A stretch of DNA of 64,000 bases from Hermatobates lingyangjiaoensis. Taxonomy: Eukaryota > Arthropoda > Insecta > Hemiptera > Hermatobatidae. The stretch is taken from assembly GCA_026182355.1 (NCBI GenBank), contig JAPFBL010000365.1, positions 124,001 through 188,000 of the forward strand, given 5' to 3'. Numbering within the stretch: position 1 is the stretch's first letter; each line of letters opens with the position of its first letter. The notes under the pieces are model-generated. The model saw only the letters and a program-made list of their open reading frames with translations. It was not told the DNA's origin and did no database searches. Made by a program: the position numbers and the translations under genes. This document shows positions 32,270 to 43,400 of the stretch, piece after piece.

Positions 32270-32851
32270 CATCTCTCTCTCTCTCTCTCTCTCACTCATT
32301 CTCTCTCTCTATCTCTCTCTCACTCTCTCTCTCTCTCTCACTCACTCACTCACTCACTCAGTCTCTCTTTCTCACTCACTCACTCACTCATTCACTCTCT
32401 CTCACTCCCTCTCTCTCACTCACTCTCTCTCACTCACTCACTCTCTCTCTCCTCTCACTCCCTCTCACTCACTCACTCCCTCTCACTCACTCAGTCTCTC
32501 TTTCTCACTCACTCACTCACTCATTCACTCTCTCTCTCTCACTCTCTCACTCACTCTCTCTCACTCACTCACTCACTCTCTCACTCACACTCTCTCTCTC
32601 TCTCTCTCACTCACTCACTCTCTCTCACTCACTCACTCTCACTCACTCACTCTCTCTTTCTCACTCACTCACTCACTCACTCTCACTCACTCTCACTCAC
32701 TCACTCTCTCTTTCTCACTCACTCACTCATTCACTCTCTCTCACTCTCTCACTCTCACTCACTCCCTCTCTCTCACTCACTCACTCTCTCTCACTCACTC
32801 ACTCTCTCTCACTCACTCTCTCTCTCTCTCACTCACTCTCTCTTCTCTCTC

Positions 32852-32916
<65 letters not shown>

Positions 32917-32925
32917 CTCAAACTA
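32270..32925 (+). repeat. CT / CACT compound microsatellite, 650 bp
   Basis: Continuous CT runs mixed with TCAC units; the last 60-70 bp are pure CT. An open frame of 233 codons rich in S, L, H and T runs through it only because the repeat lacks stops. Confidence 0.95.
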
Positions 32926-32929
32926 TAAC

Positions 32930-34145
32930 ACCTCTATATTTCTCCCTCTTGCATTCCACCACCATTCCTTTCCTATATCCTCTCCTTTGATATAGTCTTA
33001 ATAAAAGTACTTGTTCTGTTTCATCCTCCCAATCACTCCCTACCTCTTTCATCTCTCTTTATCTCTCACTCTCCCTCCAAAGTTGTATACTTTCTTCATC
33101 TTTTTTCATATTTGTTGTATCTCTTTCAACATCTAGTTATCACTTAACAAAATGCTAATCAATAATATAAAAAAAAATAAACCATTAATACAATTAAACT
33201 TCTTTTAATTAAATATATGTCAATTTTTGAAATTACAAAAACTCTAAACCTTCAAAAGTAACTGCATCTGTATTACAGTACAGGGTTTTTGTAGAAAGTT
33301 TTGAAATGCAAACTAAACTTTTTTAATTTTCAAATAAAGCTCCATCAACTTTAGTGCTTTGGTGATTCTCCCCAGAGGAACAGCTGAACATGTTTATTCA
33401 TGTTTATAGATTAACTTGAAAGCTTTTTTTTTTTTTTTTTTTTAATTCTAGACAGTAAATGGAAACAGCAAGTAATGCAAGAAATAATGTATGCTATACG
33501 CATTGACCATTAAAAATAATGCATACAACTTACATATATATTAAAAATTGAAAACAAACAGGAAAAAGTTTATCACTTTTTTCTAAATTGACAAATTCAT
33601 ACTGTATCAACCACTGTTTTGTAATTTTTTAATAATACAACTTTCTCTACTTGTAAATGAACACAGAATTTATTATTATTTATATTGATAAAACTCTACA
33701 GAATCATTTGAGATATTAGGAATTATTTTATTTTAAGATATGGATGTGATTTAAAGGTTAGTTCAAGTGGGATCAGAAGTCGTTCTGCAGTAGCCACTAG
33801 TATCCTTAATAGTTAGTACCTTTTTTTTTAAATTCAGGCAAACTTAGTCTTACTCTACCCAGATTAGTGGTCTTAAATAAATATATTTATTGTCCAAGAT
33901 ATTAGAAAGTGTTGCATTTAGAAATTGTTAAACCGTTCTATCTTGTAAACTAGTATTAGGGTGGAGTGGTTCAACCAGTTTGATCTTATCGTAAAATTCG
34001 ACAAGCCTAAAACCGGTCGGACGATACTAACAACAGATAGCAAAGTTTCTGGCAAAGATAACAAATGTTTCGTTGAACTATTCAGTTATTATTTATATCG
34101 TAATAAAGAATATTTGTTCTTGTTAAGAAAACAATCTTTTTTTAA
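32930..34145. other. No recognisable gene
   Basis: AT-rich sequence with a poly-T run at about 33426-33443. A 79-codon frame at 33961-34200 crosses the left end of the hAT remnant and has no domain. Confidence 0.55.
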
Positions 34146-34146
34146 T

Positions 34147-35165
34147 CAGTGTTGCCAACTACCAATTGCAAATTGCAAATTGCAAATCGGGCTAAAATAG
34201 TACGGAAAGTGGGCTTAACAAAGGGTTAAAATTTTCCAAACGAGCTAAAAAAAAAAGGGCCAAGTGACAATATAAGGAAAATAACATCCCAAAAAATATT
34301 GTAATATTTTTTTTAAACAAGGTTTAACAATCTTTCCTTTATGAGCTGTACTAAAGATTTACGAAAATTCGTCATCCAGTGCAATTAAATTTAATTCTTC
34401 TTAAGCGTCTTCGGTTCTTCTGGTTTCATAGATTTTATTGGAGCTAATTTTTTTAATTATGTCAAGAGGAATATCAGATACACAGAAGCATTTTCTATAT
34501 CTTTTTAGTTCATGTCATATTGTCAGTATACTATTTATTGTTGAGATTAACTTTGTTTCGAAGTTTGTTTATAATAATGTTTACTTCGCTGAATGCTCTC
34601 TCAACATCAACATTTCAATGAGGAAGACACAGCGAATGAGATAGATTGAGTTGTTAAGAGAAAAGGTGACAAAGAAATTTAGTATGCTTATAAACAGTAA
34701 AGTGTTATAAAGCAAGCCAGAAAACACAATTGTAGAGGAAAGAATCTTTTTTTTTTTAAAATTACGTCTTTTTCTTGCAACAATTTGAGAAAAATAAAAA
34801 TGAATTAGAACATAACAAGTTACCTTCTCTCTGCGTCTGTCAGATAAAACCGTTTGACGTCATTTGAACAAGTTTTCAACAACTAATTAACTTGATTCGA
34901 GTCAGATTTTTGTATTGAAGTTTGGTCATTTTGAATAGATACTATGTGTAGAGACAACAATATGTATAAAAAGCTCAAAATAACCTAGATATTAAACTTT
35001 TACAGATATCTTGTTATAAATACTAGATGCCTATCTTTAACACAAATTTTATAAAAAAAAAAAAGAAACATAAAAGGCCAAAAAGCGAGTTACATTAGAA
35101 CGAAAAGAGCTAAAAAAACGTGCCAGGGCTAAAAGATATTGGAAAGGGCTAAATCGGTAATACTG
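34147..35165. mobile_element. hAT transposon remnant
   Basis: Left end CAGTGTTGCCAACTACC, right end complement CAGTATTACCGATTTAGCCC; GGGCTAAA-type subterminal words recur at both ends. An internal minus-strand transposase piece supports hAT. No clear 8-bp duplication is seen (TTTTTAAT versus GCGATAAA), so one end may be eroded. Confidence 0.65.
34395..34611 (-). pseudogene. hAT transposase C-terminal dimerisation region
   Basis: The minus strand reads VDVERAFSEVNIIINKLRNK then VNLNNK and a stop (34531-34533). This matches the conserved hAT C-terminal block (A/S)DVER.FS.VN.IK.KLRN.L. Downstream in another frame SDIPLDIIKKISSNKIYE extends to about 34395. Only the tail of the protein remains. 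Confidence 0.7.
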
Positions 35166-35169
35166 GCGA

Positions 35170-35700
35170 TAAAATGTGTTAAATTTCCCCAAATTCGTTT
35201 TCTTATGAACAAAATTCATTAAAACAAAAATTGAACATTACTCCTCACTTTCTCCACAGTAGAGTTCAATATATTCACCACAGTTATTATTAGCTATACA
35301 CTATCATAGAAGACTTGCAAACTTTTTATAATATTGATAGTTTTGCCTGAATAGCAAGAGTTAATTGAAAATTGTGATCGTTGTCTCTGGTGCTTTAGTC
35401 TGAGGTTTCTGGTTTAGATATTCATTGACACGAAACCGCCTTATTCCTTTAGTATCGCATTTATACCAAACTTTATCCCTTCTCAGTACCTTCAATTGTT
35501 TTCTCTCCTTTATCCCTAAAGAAGCAGAATAACTTCAAACAAAACTGTTTATGCTTTATGATAAAGTTTTAAGGCAAATAATTATTGCCAAAATAAACTT
35601 ATTTCTACTTGCTATCTATTTTACAATATATTGTTAGTAAATTCATTTCACTTCTCTTTTGCTAACTGAAAAAAATGTAAAAAGTAATTTTGAATGTAGG
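35170..35700. other. No recognisable gene
   Basis: Nothing identifiable apart from AT-rich sequence. Confidence 0.55.
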
Positions 35701-35739
35701 AGATTAGAGATATATATATATATATTATATAAATAGATA

Positions 35740-36043
35740 TATATACTTTTTCGTTGGAAATACGATCCAAAACGGACAAATATAGTTCAATATAGAAAAC
35801 GAAACATAGAGAAATCAAAAGAACACACTTACAGTCTCTAATTTTCGGTTTGAACCGTCTTCAGGAGAGAAAAGAGAATTGGGTCTTAACAGGTTGGGTC
35901 TACAACCGTCTCTGTACCAGTGCGCTTGGTTTCTCTTTCTTATCTCTCCTGAAGACGGTTCAAATCGAAAATTAGAGACCGTAAGTGTGTTCTTTTGATT
36001 TCTCTATGTTTCTTTTTCTATATTGAACTATATATATATATAT
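35740..36043. mobile_element. HHF-A inverted pair
   Basis: Cores on minus at 35843-35864 and plus at 35949-35970 (CTGAAGA, C, GGTT, AA.C, GAAAAT). The left arm has the long end (ACTTTTTCGTTGGAAATACG from the TA tract), the right arm the short end TTGAACTA, then a TA tract. Both alternative 3' ends occur in one unit. Confidence 0.8.
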
Positions 36044-36345
36044 ATACTATTATAAAAGAAGCCATGTTTGTTTTTCCGTCTCTCACATATATAAACAATT
36101 TGCACAGTATATTATTATATTTTTAAAATCAAGCAAGTATCCAAAAATACAGCAAGTTTTCATTATTCGAAAATGAATTATCACTTTTTATAGGAATAAA
36201 TTTCCCTTTACCGCAATCAGAATTTCATGAATTTTTTTTTTGTTAATTGCCAATTTTAGGTTTAGTTTTTTGACGAAAATTTCGTTGCTCTATACTAAGC
36301 AATTTAACGTTAAAATTTCTCTGAAACATTAAAATATACTAGGGG
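36044..36345. repeat. Dispersed AT-rich repeat, partial copy 3
   Basis: Starts TACTATTATAAAAGAAGCC, ATGTTTGTTTTTCCGTCTCT, a style common at 5' ends of Helitrons and related elements, and shares AATTTCATGAATTTTTTTT with copies 1 and 2. Interrupted near 36345 by unrelated sequence. Confidence 0.5.
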
Positions 36346-36349
36346 TAGC

Positions 36350-36749
36350 AATAAAGTGATTAAGCTCCAAGGAGAAGGAAGCCTGGAGACCATCCTCCGG
36401 AAGCGCAGAGGATCCAAAAACCGCTAACTAGTGGGAGCTAACCACGCACAAGTACATCTAAGGACCTGAAGAAGACTGTCCCGAATAAGGAGAAAGGAAG
36501 TTACGTTCTCTTGAAAAATAGGGAGCCTGAATGGACATTATCAATGATCTTTTATGCAGATTCTGCAAAGAAGAGGAAGAAACACCGTTGCACCTGCTGA
36601 CTGACTGTAAGGCAACTTTGCTGCACAGAGGTAGGTGTTTCGGTACACTCAACAAAAAAAAAAAAAACATCGAAAAACTTTTACCGCTGGAACCAGCAAA
36701 AATGCTGAGCTTCTTGGAGGCGTTGAAGCTAACTGCTGGGGTACTTTAG
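36350..36749 (+). pseudogene. LINE ORF2 C-terminal fragment with CCHC motif
   Basis: The frame from 36531 reads MDIINDLLCRFCKEEEETPL, HLLTDCKATLLHRGRCFG and ends LSFLEALKLTAGVL at a stop near 36749. C-x2-C-x8-H-x4-C with EEEETP..HLL..C.A is the C-terminal zinc-knuckle motif of several LINE clades (R1, Loa and relatives). A poly-A run of about 14 inside the frame may reflect slippage. The RT and endonuclease are absent. Confidence 0.7.
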
Positions 36750-36894
36750 TAGAGAAGGGGGAAGTACAATAGTTCTTAACACGCAGGGCTATAGCCCCCC
36801 CCCATCACAAAATACTATAACGCTTCTTTTGTTAATTTAATTTTTAAAAAAATACTTTATCTCATCCCTCAAATAATGCTCTATTTTTACACTT

Positions 36895-37025
36895 GAGTAA
36901 AGTCCTACCTCAGGGAGGACGTTAAGAAGTCGGTTCCGAGCCTGTACCACGTCAGGTACTCGTTAATGATCCCTACTCGGAATGCACTTATGTTAGGCAA
37001 AATATAGGACTCCCAATGTAGAATC
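36895..37025 (+). mobile_element. SINE, headless copy
   Basis: Matches the body of the SINE at 24800-25066 (GAGGACGTTAAG, GTCGGTTCCGAGCCTGTACC, CAGGTACTCGTTAATGATCC) but lacks the tRNA-like head and the AACCT tail. Confidence 0.75.
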
Positions 37026-37029
37026 TGTA

Positions 37030-37960
37030 GAATCACCTATCAAACAAAAATCTGGTAAACGCTTGACGTTATCACTCGCTAGGCAATCGGTTTAAACAAT
37101 AAAAAAAATTACTAACAACTTTATTTTTAATTATAATAATTGTACTACGATTATTAATCTGCATGATAAACATAATAATATTTAAAATCCTAATTGTTGA
37201 GCATGTAATTACTATTAATTGTTAATTATGAAAATTCCATTGGAATTATTATTTTAAATGATTTGCATACTGGCATTTCTGTCTTATATGATTCCTATAG
37301 TAATTAATATTAAGGAGATATAAATTTGTCGCACTAATTAAGTTTAGATTAACTACTGGTCGGGGCATTGGCAGACTAAGTGTTACATGGGTAAGTTATA
37401 ATTATATGATGTCAAGGCAGGGTTATGATTTGGATGGCTTTAGGAGAGAGAGCCGAGTGTATAAAACAGCCAGCACTATAGGGCCTGAAGGATGTTACTT
37501 GCTTCGATGCAATAGTAAGATAACTTGAATAGTCTACATGAATCACGGCTTGTTTTATAGTCTCGTGTTAAGCAAGATTTAATATAGAGAAATGCCTGTC
37601 CCTCCCTCCCAAAACCTAACCCTACAACGCCAGCCAGTTTGCCAATGTTTATAGCCTCAAACAGATAACTAACTCAAGCACACAAAATATACGTACTTTA
37701 GCAAATTGAAAAATGAAAAAAAAATATCGAATCATTCTCAATACTATATGTAAACAAAATATGCAGTAACCATTTCTCCACTTGAGATAAGGTTTTATGT
37801 TTATGTTTTGTAGATGTCCTTCATACTGTGTTTTCTGGTAAGTACATCTATCAAGCTTATATCATAAAAATATTTTTTTTTCTTAATTCATACCTATTCA
37901 TAATTTTAAACTGTCAAATCATTACATTCTATAAAATGAACTATAAATTACTCCCGTTCC
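37030..37960. other. No recognisable gene
   Basis: AT-rich. 37360-37560 is slightly GC-richer and has a TATAAAACAGC word, but no coding signal supports a promoter. Confidence 0.5.
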
Positions 37961-37969
37961 GTTATGTTA

Positions 37970-38092
37970 GTGCGCTTGGTTTCCCTCTCTTATCTCTCCT
38001 GAAGACATTCAAACCAAAAATTAAAGACTGTCACTGTGTGTGTGTTTTTAATGTCTCTATGTTTCTTTCTGTACATTGATATATATATTAGT
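37970..38092 (+). mobile_element. HHF-A arm, degenerate
   Basis: Plus-strand arm from GTGCGCTTGGTTTCCCTCTC. The core at 37999-38018 has CTGAAGA but a damaged hairpin (ATTCAAACC) and AAAA. It ends near a short TA run. Confidence 0.6.
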
Positions 38093-38317
38093 ATAAATAG
38101 GGAGCAGACCTTCTTTTATACAAAAGATAATTTAGAAAAGATTTAGTTGTAAAATCTTGTGTAAAATATAAGTTAATAAATGGTGATGTCCAACCGGAGT
38201 TTTGCTGATATAATTCACCAGATGAAACAAGACGAATTGAAATGAGCTAGAAATTATGAACAACTGCTTAAAAGAAAGGTATGTTTGATTAAGGCAATTC
38301 AGTTTAACAGTATTTAA

Positions 38318-38400
38318 ATATATATATATATATATATAAAAAATTGCACAAAAACACGTGAAATAATAATCAATGATCAAACCACAATAAGAAAATGATG
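38318..38400 (-). mobile_element. HHF-K outer end only
   Basis: TA tract, then AAATTGCACAAAAACACGTG and the AATCAATGATCAAACCACAA segment on plus; truncated before the core. Confidence 0.6.
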
Positions 38401-38404
38401 ATAA

Positions 38405-39190
38405 AATGAAAAAAAGAAAAATCCATATAAGAAATATTTTGTAAGAATTAAACAAAACAGAATCTTTTTTTAAAAAAAAAATATGCTATAAAAGAAATTT
38501 GAATATTTCTTAGTGAGTTATTATGATATAGAAGTAGATTTGATTCTTCAATCTATAAATGCCAATAATTCTATAATTTATGATGTTTTCACTGTTTGAT
38601 GGATGGTTCTATAACAGAACTGTTGTAATCAATCTAAAGGTCTTACACATTAACAAACCTAAATGTCACATATATTTCATGGTGCATTCAATAACCCGAT
38701 TGTTTATACGTAATATTGAACCACGTGTACAAGATACTTTTTTTGCTTTGAAAACTGTTTTTTGACATCATCTACAGTGATTTAATAAGCAAAAAATTTT
38801 CAAAAAGGCTATTGTCTTAATATGAAGTCTTAGAGCTTATAATGTTAGACGAGTAATATTACACTAAAATCTGCAACTATTTCTATTTGTAGCAGCATGC
38901 AAAGTATTTGGCAAATAAGCATATTTGTGCTTACAGGGTAAATCAACGCAGATTGTTCTAAATTCTTGGTTAACAAAATAGAACGGTACTTATGTCTTAA
39001 AAGAATCATTCTGTGCTGCTAGACATTGAATAACTTTTATTTGATACGCTCTTAGACCCAGTATGCGTGAAATAATATAGCTGTTTTAATATAAGAACAA
39101 TAGAATGGATTACAAAAATCTAAGCAAGAATCATTAGTGTAAGTATAAGATCTGCCCCACAACCTAGGTTTCCTGAAGTTGTGTTTCCAA
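38405..39190. other. No recognisable gene
   Basis: AT-rich with short unassignable frames. A 30-bp segment around 39131 (CATTAGTGTAAGTATAAG) recurs at about 40174 next to a hAT-like end. Confidence 0.5.
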
Positions 39191-39194
39191 CATG

Positions 39195-39298
39195 CTTGAT
39201 CGCCCATTCTCTTTTCTCCTGAAGACGAATCATCCGAAAATTTGAGTTTGCAAGTATGTCTCTTTCTCTGTGTGTTGCTTTTCTTTTTTTTGAGCTGA
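39195..39298 (+). mobile_element. HHF-B arm
   Basis: Plus-strand core at 39219-39239: CTGAAGA, C, GAATCATCC, GAAAAT. It ends at a short TA run that leads directly into the next arm. Confidence 0.6.
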
Positions 39299-39304
39299 TA
39301 TATA

Positions 39305-39835
39305 TATTAACCGCAGTCTCGGCATTCACGATCTTAAAACTGAGATATTCGATCCTACGAACTAACCTCCTGATAACACGGTTCAATTGGAAAAGGAGTT
39401 GACCAAGTGACATGTTAAATTAAAATCGATGACTCATGCTTAGTTATTGCTATAAATAGATTAAAAGGATAGTACAGGTTAATATAAGGAGAAGGTCAAA
39501 GGTCAATAATGAACAAGAAACAAGTGGTTAGAATAAAAGAGTTCAAAGGTCAATGGTATAACTGTAATAATAGAGAATAAATAGATTAAGAATATTAAAG
39601 TAAATGAAGGATAAAAGAGTATTAAAGAACAAGAAAATGTATTAAAATAAGAGTGTTGAATGAAAGTAAGAATTAATAGGGAAGGTATAATGAGAAATAA
39701 AGAAAAGTACAAAGACTAGATCGAATCTCTCAGTCATAAGATCGTGAATGCAGAGACTGCTGTTAATTTTAATGATACCTGTTTAAAAGAGGATCTGCTG
39801 CCTATTTATACCAATATATATATATATATATATAT
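39305..39835. mobile_element. PLE 5' region, inverted pair
   Basis: Left arm on minus encodes MSLGQLLFQLNRVIRRLVRR, IEYLSFKIVNAETAVN at about 39305-39413 and ends at the TA run. Right arm on plus (from 39718) encodes ESLSHKIVNAETAVNFND, TCLKEDLLPIYTNI and ends at a TA tract (39815-39837). The region between (39420-39717) matches 49300-49470. PLE N-terminal coding in both arms; no core motif found inside. Confidence 0.7.
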
Positions 39836-40006
39836 ATAAAGATTTCACATAAACATGTGAAATAACAATCAATGATCAAACCACAATAAGATTGTGGTAT
39901 TGAGTTGGGTTTTTGACTCTGACGAAGACCGCTTGTTACGGTTGAAAGATCTTAGTCTTGTTTTCCCATTTCTTATTGTGGTTTGATCATTGATATATAT
40001 ATATAT
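39836..40006. mobile_element. HHF-K unit
   Basis: Truncated left arm, then a full right arm: TTGGGTTTTTGACT, core on plus at 39919-39947 (CTGACGA, A, GACCG, CTTGTTA, CGGTT, GAAA), ending at GATCATTGA and a TA tract. Confidence 0.75.
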
Positions 40007-40099
40007 AGTGACTGCCTGTATCTATACAGTTCATATTTACGTGTTTTTTTAAGTCCTTGATCCCTGTTCATAACATGAAAAATATATTTCCTTCTACAT

Positions 40100-40172
40100 T
40101 TGGCAAGTGTGCCGTGATAATTTTAGTAGTTCTCAGGTGTGCCTCAGGCATAAAAACGTTGGGAAACACTGC
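40100..40172. mobile_element. hAT-like right end
   Basis: GTGTGCCTCAGGCATAAAAA, CGTTGGGAAACACTG has the form of a hAT terminal inverted repeat (CAGTGTTTCCCAAC reversed). No left end was found. Confidence 0.4.
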
Positions 40173-40439
40173 ATTAGTCTAAGTATAAGATCTGTCCCAA
40201 CTGAAATCATAACCACTAAATTCTGACCGCGTAGAGGAATATATAATCAAGATTACGATACGCAGTACAAGGTTCTTTTTGTTTTCTTTTTCTTTTTTTT
40301 TCTGTAGAGTGCTGAGGGACTGACAAAGTTAGCCCTCCGATGTTGATTCCACCGAGAGAATATTGCATGTTCCATTGATTCTTATTTTATTAATAAGTAA
40401 AAAGCAAAAGAATTTTTAATATAAAGGTTAAAATTGCAG

Positions 40440-40497
40440 ATAATCTCTGAGGGCCGGACAAAAAAACGTCTCGGGCCGCATGTTTTCCATGCCTGCA
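40440..40497. mobile_element. hAT-like right end
   Basis: GAGGGCCGGACAAAAAAACG, TCTCGGGCCGCATG, ending CATGCCTG resembles right ends of Charlie-type hAT elements. Left end not seen. Confidence 0.4.
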
Positions 40498-40499
40498 TG

Positions 40500-41100
40500 T
40501 TTCTGAAGACTTAATTCACATATTATGACTAATCAATATCATGCGTTGAAATTTGTTGTCACTTCACGGGTTTATTTTAAATACTCTAACGTTGTGTATT
40601 CTTAGAATATATAAAGTTCCTTTAAAAGAAATACTATATTTTGCCACCAAGATATATGGAGCAATCAAATTAATAACAACTCGATCAATATTTTCCACAT
40701 GATAGATCACAAAATGGAAGCAGTTAACTAAGTGCTTCTTTGTTTGACTTCACCAAATTTAATATTTCAAACAAAGCTGAAATATCAAATAACCAATCCC
40801 TTTTTTAGAACAGATTATAGAAGTCTGTTTCTTATAATGCCAATCAATATGGATCATTTTGCAGAATAGCTTTTCCTTAATGAGTTAGATAAAGACTTCC
40901 ATTAATTAAAGGGAGGAAAAGTCTGAATCACTCTTGTATACTTTTCATTTTGAAATGAGAAAAAAAAAACCCTTTCGATAAAGCCACAATAATAAAGGAT
41001 CTTTTAACAGATATTAAACACTTTCTCAAATAATAAATTACACCACTGTCTGCTATTCTTTCTTAAAATTATTTTCATCATTCAAATTAGTTTATCTGAA
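40500..41100. other. No recognisable gene
   Basis: AT-rich sequence without assignable features. Confidence 0.55.
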
Positions 41101-41119
41101 AAGAAACCAGTAAACAAAC

Positions 41120-41124
41120 CTTGA

Positions 41125-41168
<44 letters not shown>

Positions 41169-41193
41169 ATGAGAGTTAATTTCAACCTGAAGA

Positions 41194-41236
<43 letters not shown>
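41120..41236. repeat. Two (TA)n tracts flanking an HHF-G remnant
   Basis: TA tracts at about 41127-41166 and 41199-41234. Between them is TCAATGAGAGTTAATTTCAA, then CCTGAAGAA, the distal part of family G. Confidence 0.85.
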
Positions 41237-41239
<3 letters not shown>

Positions 41240-41360
41240 TCGAGATTAACAAAGAGCAACACACAAAGTAGGGAAACACACTTACAGACTCAAATTTTCG
41301 GGTAATCCGTCTTCAGGAGAAAATAGAATGGAAGACCAAGCACGTTGTAGACGCAACGGC

Positions 41361-41364
<4 letters not shown>
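41237..41364 (-). mobile_element. HHF-B arm
   Basis: Minus-strand core at 41296-41316: CTGAAGA, C, GG, ATTAC, CC, GAAAAT. The arm end abuts a TA tract on the left, and another TA tract (41365-41393) follows. Confidence 0.7.
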
Positions 41365-41393
<29 letters not shown>

Positions 41394-41396
<3 letters not shown>

Positions 41397-41562
41397 CTTT
41401 AAATTACACAAAGCACGACACAGAAAAAAATAAAGAGAACACTTACAGAATTCAATATTTCGAAATGTTGTTCGTCATCAGGAGGGTAGACTAGAAGAAA
41501 GGACGAAGTGAGAGAGATCTCCCCACGTCGAAGAACGGAGCGCGAAACTATATATATATATA
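41394..41562 (-). mobile_element. HHF-D arm
   Basis: Minus-strand core at 41458-41481: CTGATGA, C, GAACAACATTTC, GAAAT, with one mismatch to the D hairpin GAAC/GTTC. The AACTTTAAATTACACAAAGC end meets a TA tract. The proximal side carries TAGAAGAAAGGACGAAGTG, then a TA tract. Confidence 0.65.
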
Positions 41563-41564
41563 TT

Positions 41565-41647
41565 TATTGATATGCTTCTCGACCACTGATATTTCAAATT
41601 CACACAAGGGGTTTTATGACCTATAACCTCAAGAACCCCTTGTGTGA

Positions 41648-41688
<41 letters not shown>

Positions 41689-41693
41689 GGTGT
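41565..41693. repeat. Short inverted repeat and TA tract
   Basis: AAATTCACACAAGGGGTT at about 41598 is mirrored by AACCCCTTGTGTGAATTT at about 41632, a small foldback around TATGACCTATAACCTCAAG, followed by a TA tract to 41682. Confidence 0.6.
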
Positions 41694-41996
41694 ATAATGT
41701 AATCGGGATTCGGTCAATTTTCCAGGATCAAAATCAAACTCTCAATGCCGACGTTTCGGTTTTATTTAAAACCTTTTTCATAGGCACAAGTCAGAATTTT
41801 TGAATTAGAAAAATGATGAAATTTACATTTAATATTTTTATATTTTTCTAATTCAAAAATTCTGACTTCTGCCTATGAAAAAGGTTTTAAATAAAACCGA
41901 AACGTCGGCATTGAGAGTTTGATTTTGATCCTGGAAAATTGACCGAATCCCGATTACATTATACACCTATTCTATCCAACGGTTGATATATTATTG

Positions 41997-41998
<2 letters not shown>
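41694..41998. mobile_element. HHF-G palindrome, near perfect
   Basis: Arms of about 135 bp. Core-like words on minus at 41753-41785 and plus at 41873-41903: CTATGAA, AAA, GGTTTTA, TAAAACC, GAAAC, then GTCGGC. CTATGAA replaces CTGANGA, so only the hairpin and GAAAC fit the common pattern. Arms end CCCGATTACATTATACACC, the right one continuing ATTCTATCCAACGGTTGATA to a TA tract. Confidence 0.75.

Positions 41999-42000
<2 letters not shown>

Positions 42001-42039
<39 letters not shown>
42001..42039. repeat. (TA)n microsatellite
   Basis: Pure TA tract of about 38 bp at the left border of the large PLE. Confidence 0.95.
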
Positions 42040-42042
<3 letters not shown>

Positions 42043-42354
42043 GTTTTATTAAAAGTAATGCCCAATTTAACTTTTACACTTTTTCTTATCCGTTTTTCAA
42101 GCGTTCTCATACTTGACTTCCATGGTTCTGGAACTAAAAACATAAGTTCACCAAAATTTTTATTACTATACACCGACATGTTTCGGTCATCGTTGACCAT
42201 TTTCAAGGTTAAAGAATATATAAAATTATTAATGATCGAAAAGTGAATAACAATTAAAATAAACTAAAATAAACATAACGAGTCCATAACACATATTCAC
42301 AACTAGGGAGGTTATCAAAGGTAAAGGTATGTTGAGGTTTCACCAGGCTCTTGG

Positions 42355-42600
42355 TTACCTTCCATCCGTCATTTGTATCTGGGAAGGTAATCGATTAACT
42401 TCTATACCTCTCCCAGACTGGTTCGCCTTCTGACTGCCTTCATATAATTTTAGAATTCTTGAAAATCCTCCTCCTTGGCTGTTAATACTAGGTTGCTTTT
42501 CGAGGATCAAGATAGCTTCCAAAATTTGCAATCTGGTGTGGTCATGTTCTTGTTGTAATATTACAGTATTGTCTGTTAACATTTCCCTGGTTAATTGCAC
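42355..42600 (-). pseudogene. PLE GIY-YIG domain C-terminal half (left copy)
   Basis: The minus frame reads MQLTREMLTDNTVILQQEHD, HTRLQILEAILILEKQPSIN, LKLYEGSQKANQSGRGIEVN. Nearly identical to the right copy at about 43680-43890, with a one-base difference after GIEVNR that changes frame. The catalytic Glu region (ILEAILI) is intact; the YVG part is deleted here. Confidence 0.8.
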
Positions 42601-42639
42601 TCCATGTGTTAACCTAACGTGCTCTTTGGGTCCTCCGGA

Positions 42640-42857
42640 TAATTCCTTTTAGTATACGTTCATCCGTTTTATAAGCTTCCGAAAACTGGTTTTTATAATA
42701 TACTAAATGTGTTGCGCCTTTGTTTTCGGGATTCTGTTGAATATCACTACCATGAAGTTTGTTCAGGCAACCTTTCAAGATGGAATCGAATTGTCGATTA
42801 CTATATCCGTTGTTAATAAGGACTTCTTTGAGCCTATCTGCTTCTTGTTTGAATAGT
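42640..42857 (-). pseudogene. PLE RT C-terminal region (left copy)
   Basis: The minus strand reads ADRLKEVLINNGYSNRQFDS, ILKGCLNKLHGSDIQQNPEN, KGATHLVYYKNQFSEAYKTD. It keeps the frame that is broken by a one-base deletion in the right copy (near 43218), so it is the better template for this segment. Confidence 0.75.
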
Positions 42858-42879
42858 TTGAATTGTTTGAATATATTGT

Positions 42880-43400
42880 AGGTACGTTGATGACTGCTTT
42901 GTGATGATGGATAAGCCGGAATATATAGATGAGATTAAATCTGCTTTTGAAGCTGAATCGGTTTTGAAGTTTACATATGAGATGGAAACCAACAGTAGCT
43001 TAGACTTTCTTGATGTTAAAATAAAGAGTAATGGAGAAAACCAGACTTTTGTCACTTCAGTGTTTGTAAAGTCTACGAATAGTGGAATACTTTTAAAACG
43101 CTAAAAGTGAATGCCCTGACAGATATAAGGACGGCATGATTAAAACCCTCATTCGAAGAGCGTATAAGACGTCATCTAGTTGGGAATTATTCAAACAAGA
43201 AGCAGATAGGCTCAAAAAGTCCTTATTAACAACGGATATAGTAATCGACAATTCGATTCCATCTTGAAAGGTTGCCTGAACAAACTTCTGGTAGTGATAT
43301 TCAACAGAATCCCGAAAACAAAGGCGCAACACATTTAGTATATTATAAAAACCAGTTTTCGGAAGCTTATAAAACGGATGAACGTATACTAAAAGGAATT
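42880..43400 (+). pseudogene. PLE reverse transcriptase with intact YVDD
   Basis: Starts inside the RT palm at RYVDDCFVMMDKPEYIDEI (YVDD at 42883-42894), then FEAESVLKFTYEMETNSSLD, FLDVKIKSNGENQTFVTSVF. After a frame change near 43100 it reads SECPDRYKDGMIKTLIRRAY, KTSSSWELFKQEADRLKK, and after a second, NGYSNRQFDSILKGCLNK. The sequence from YVDD through LDFLDV and the NGYSN block is Penelope-type. Everything upstream of the catalytic aspartates is missing. Confidence 0.85.

Noticed and set aside
32227..32928. 233-codon open frame rich in Ser, Leu, His and Thr
   Set aside because: Produced by a CT/CACT microsatellite without stop codons; no start context or domain.
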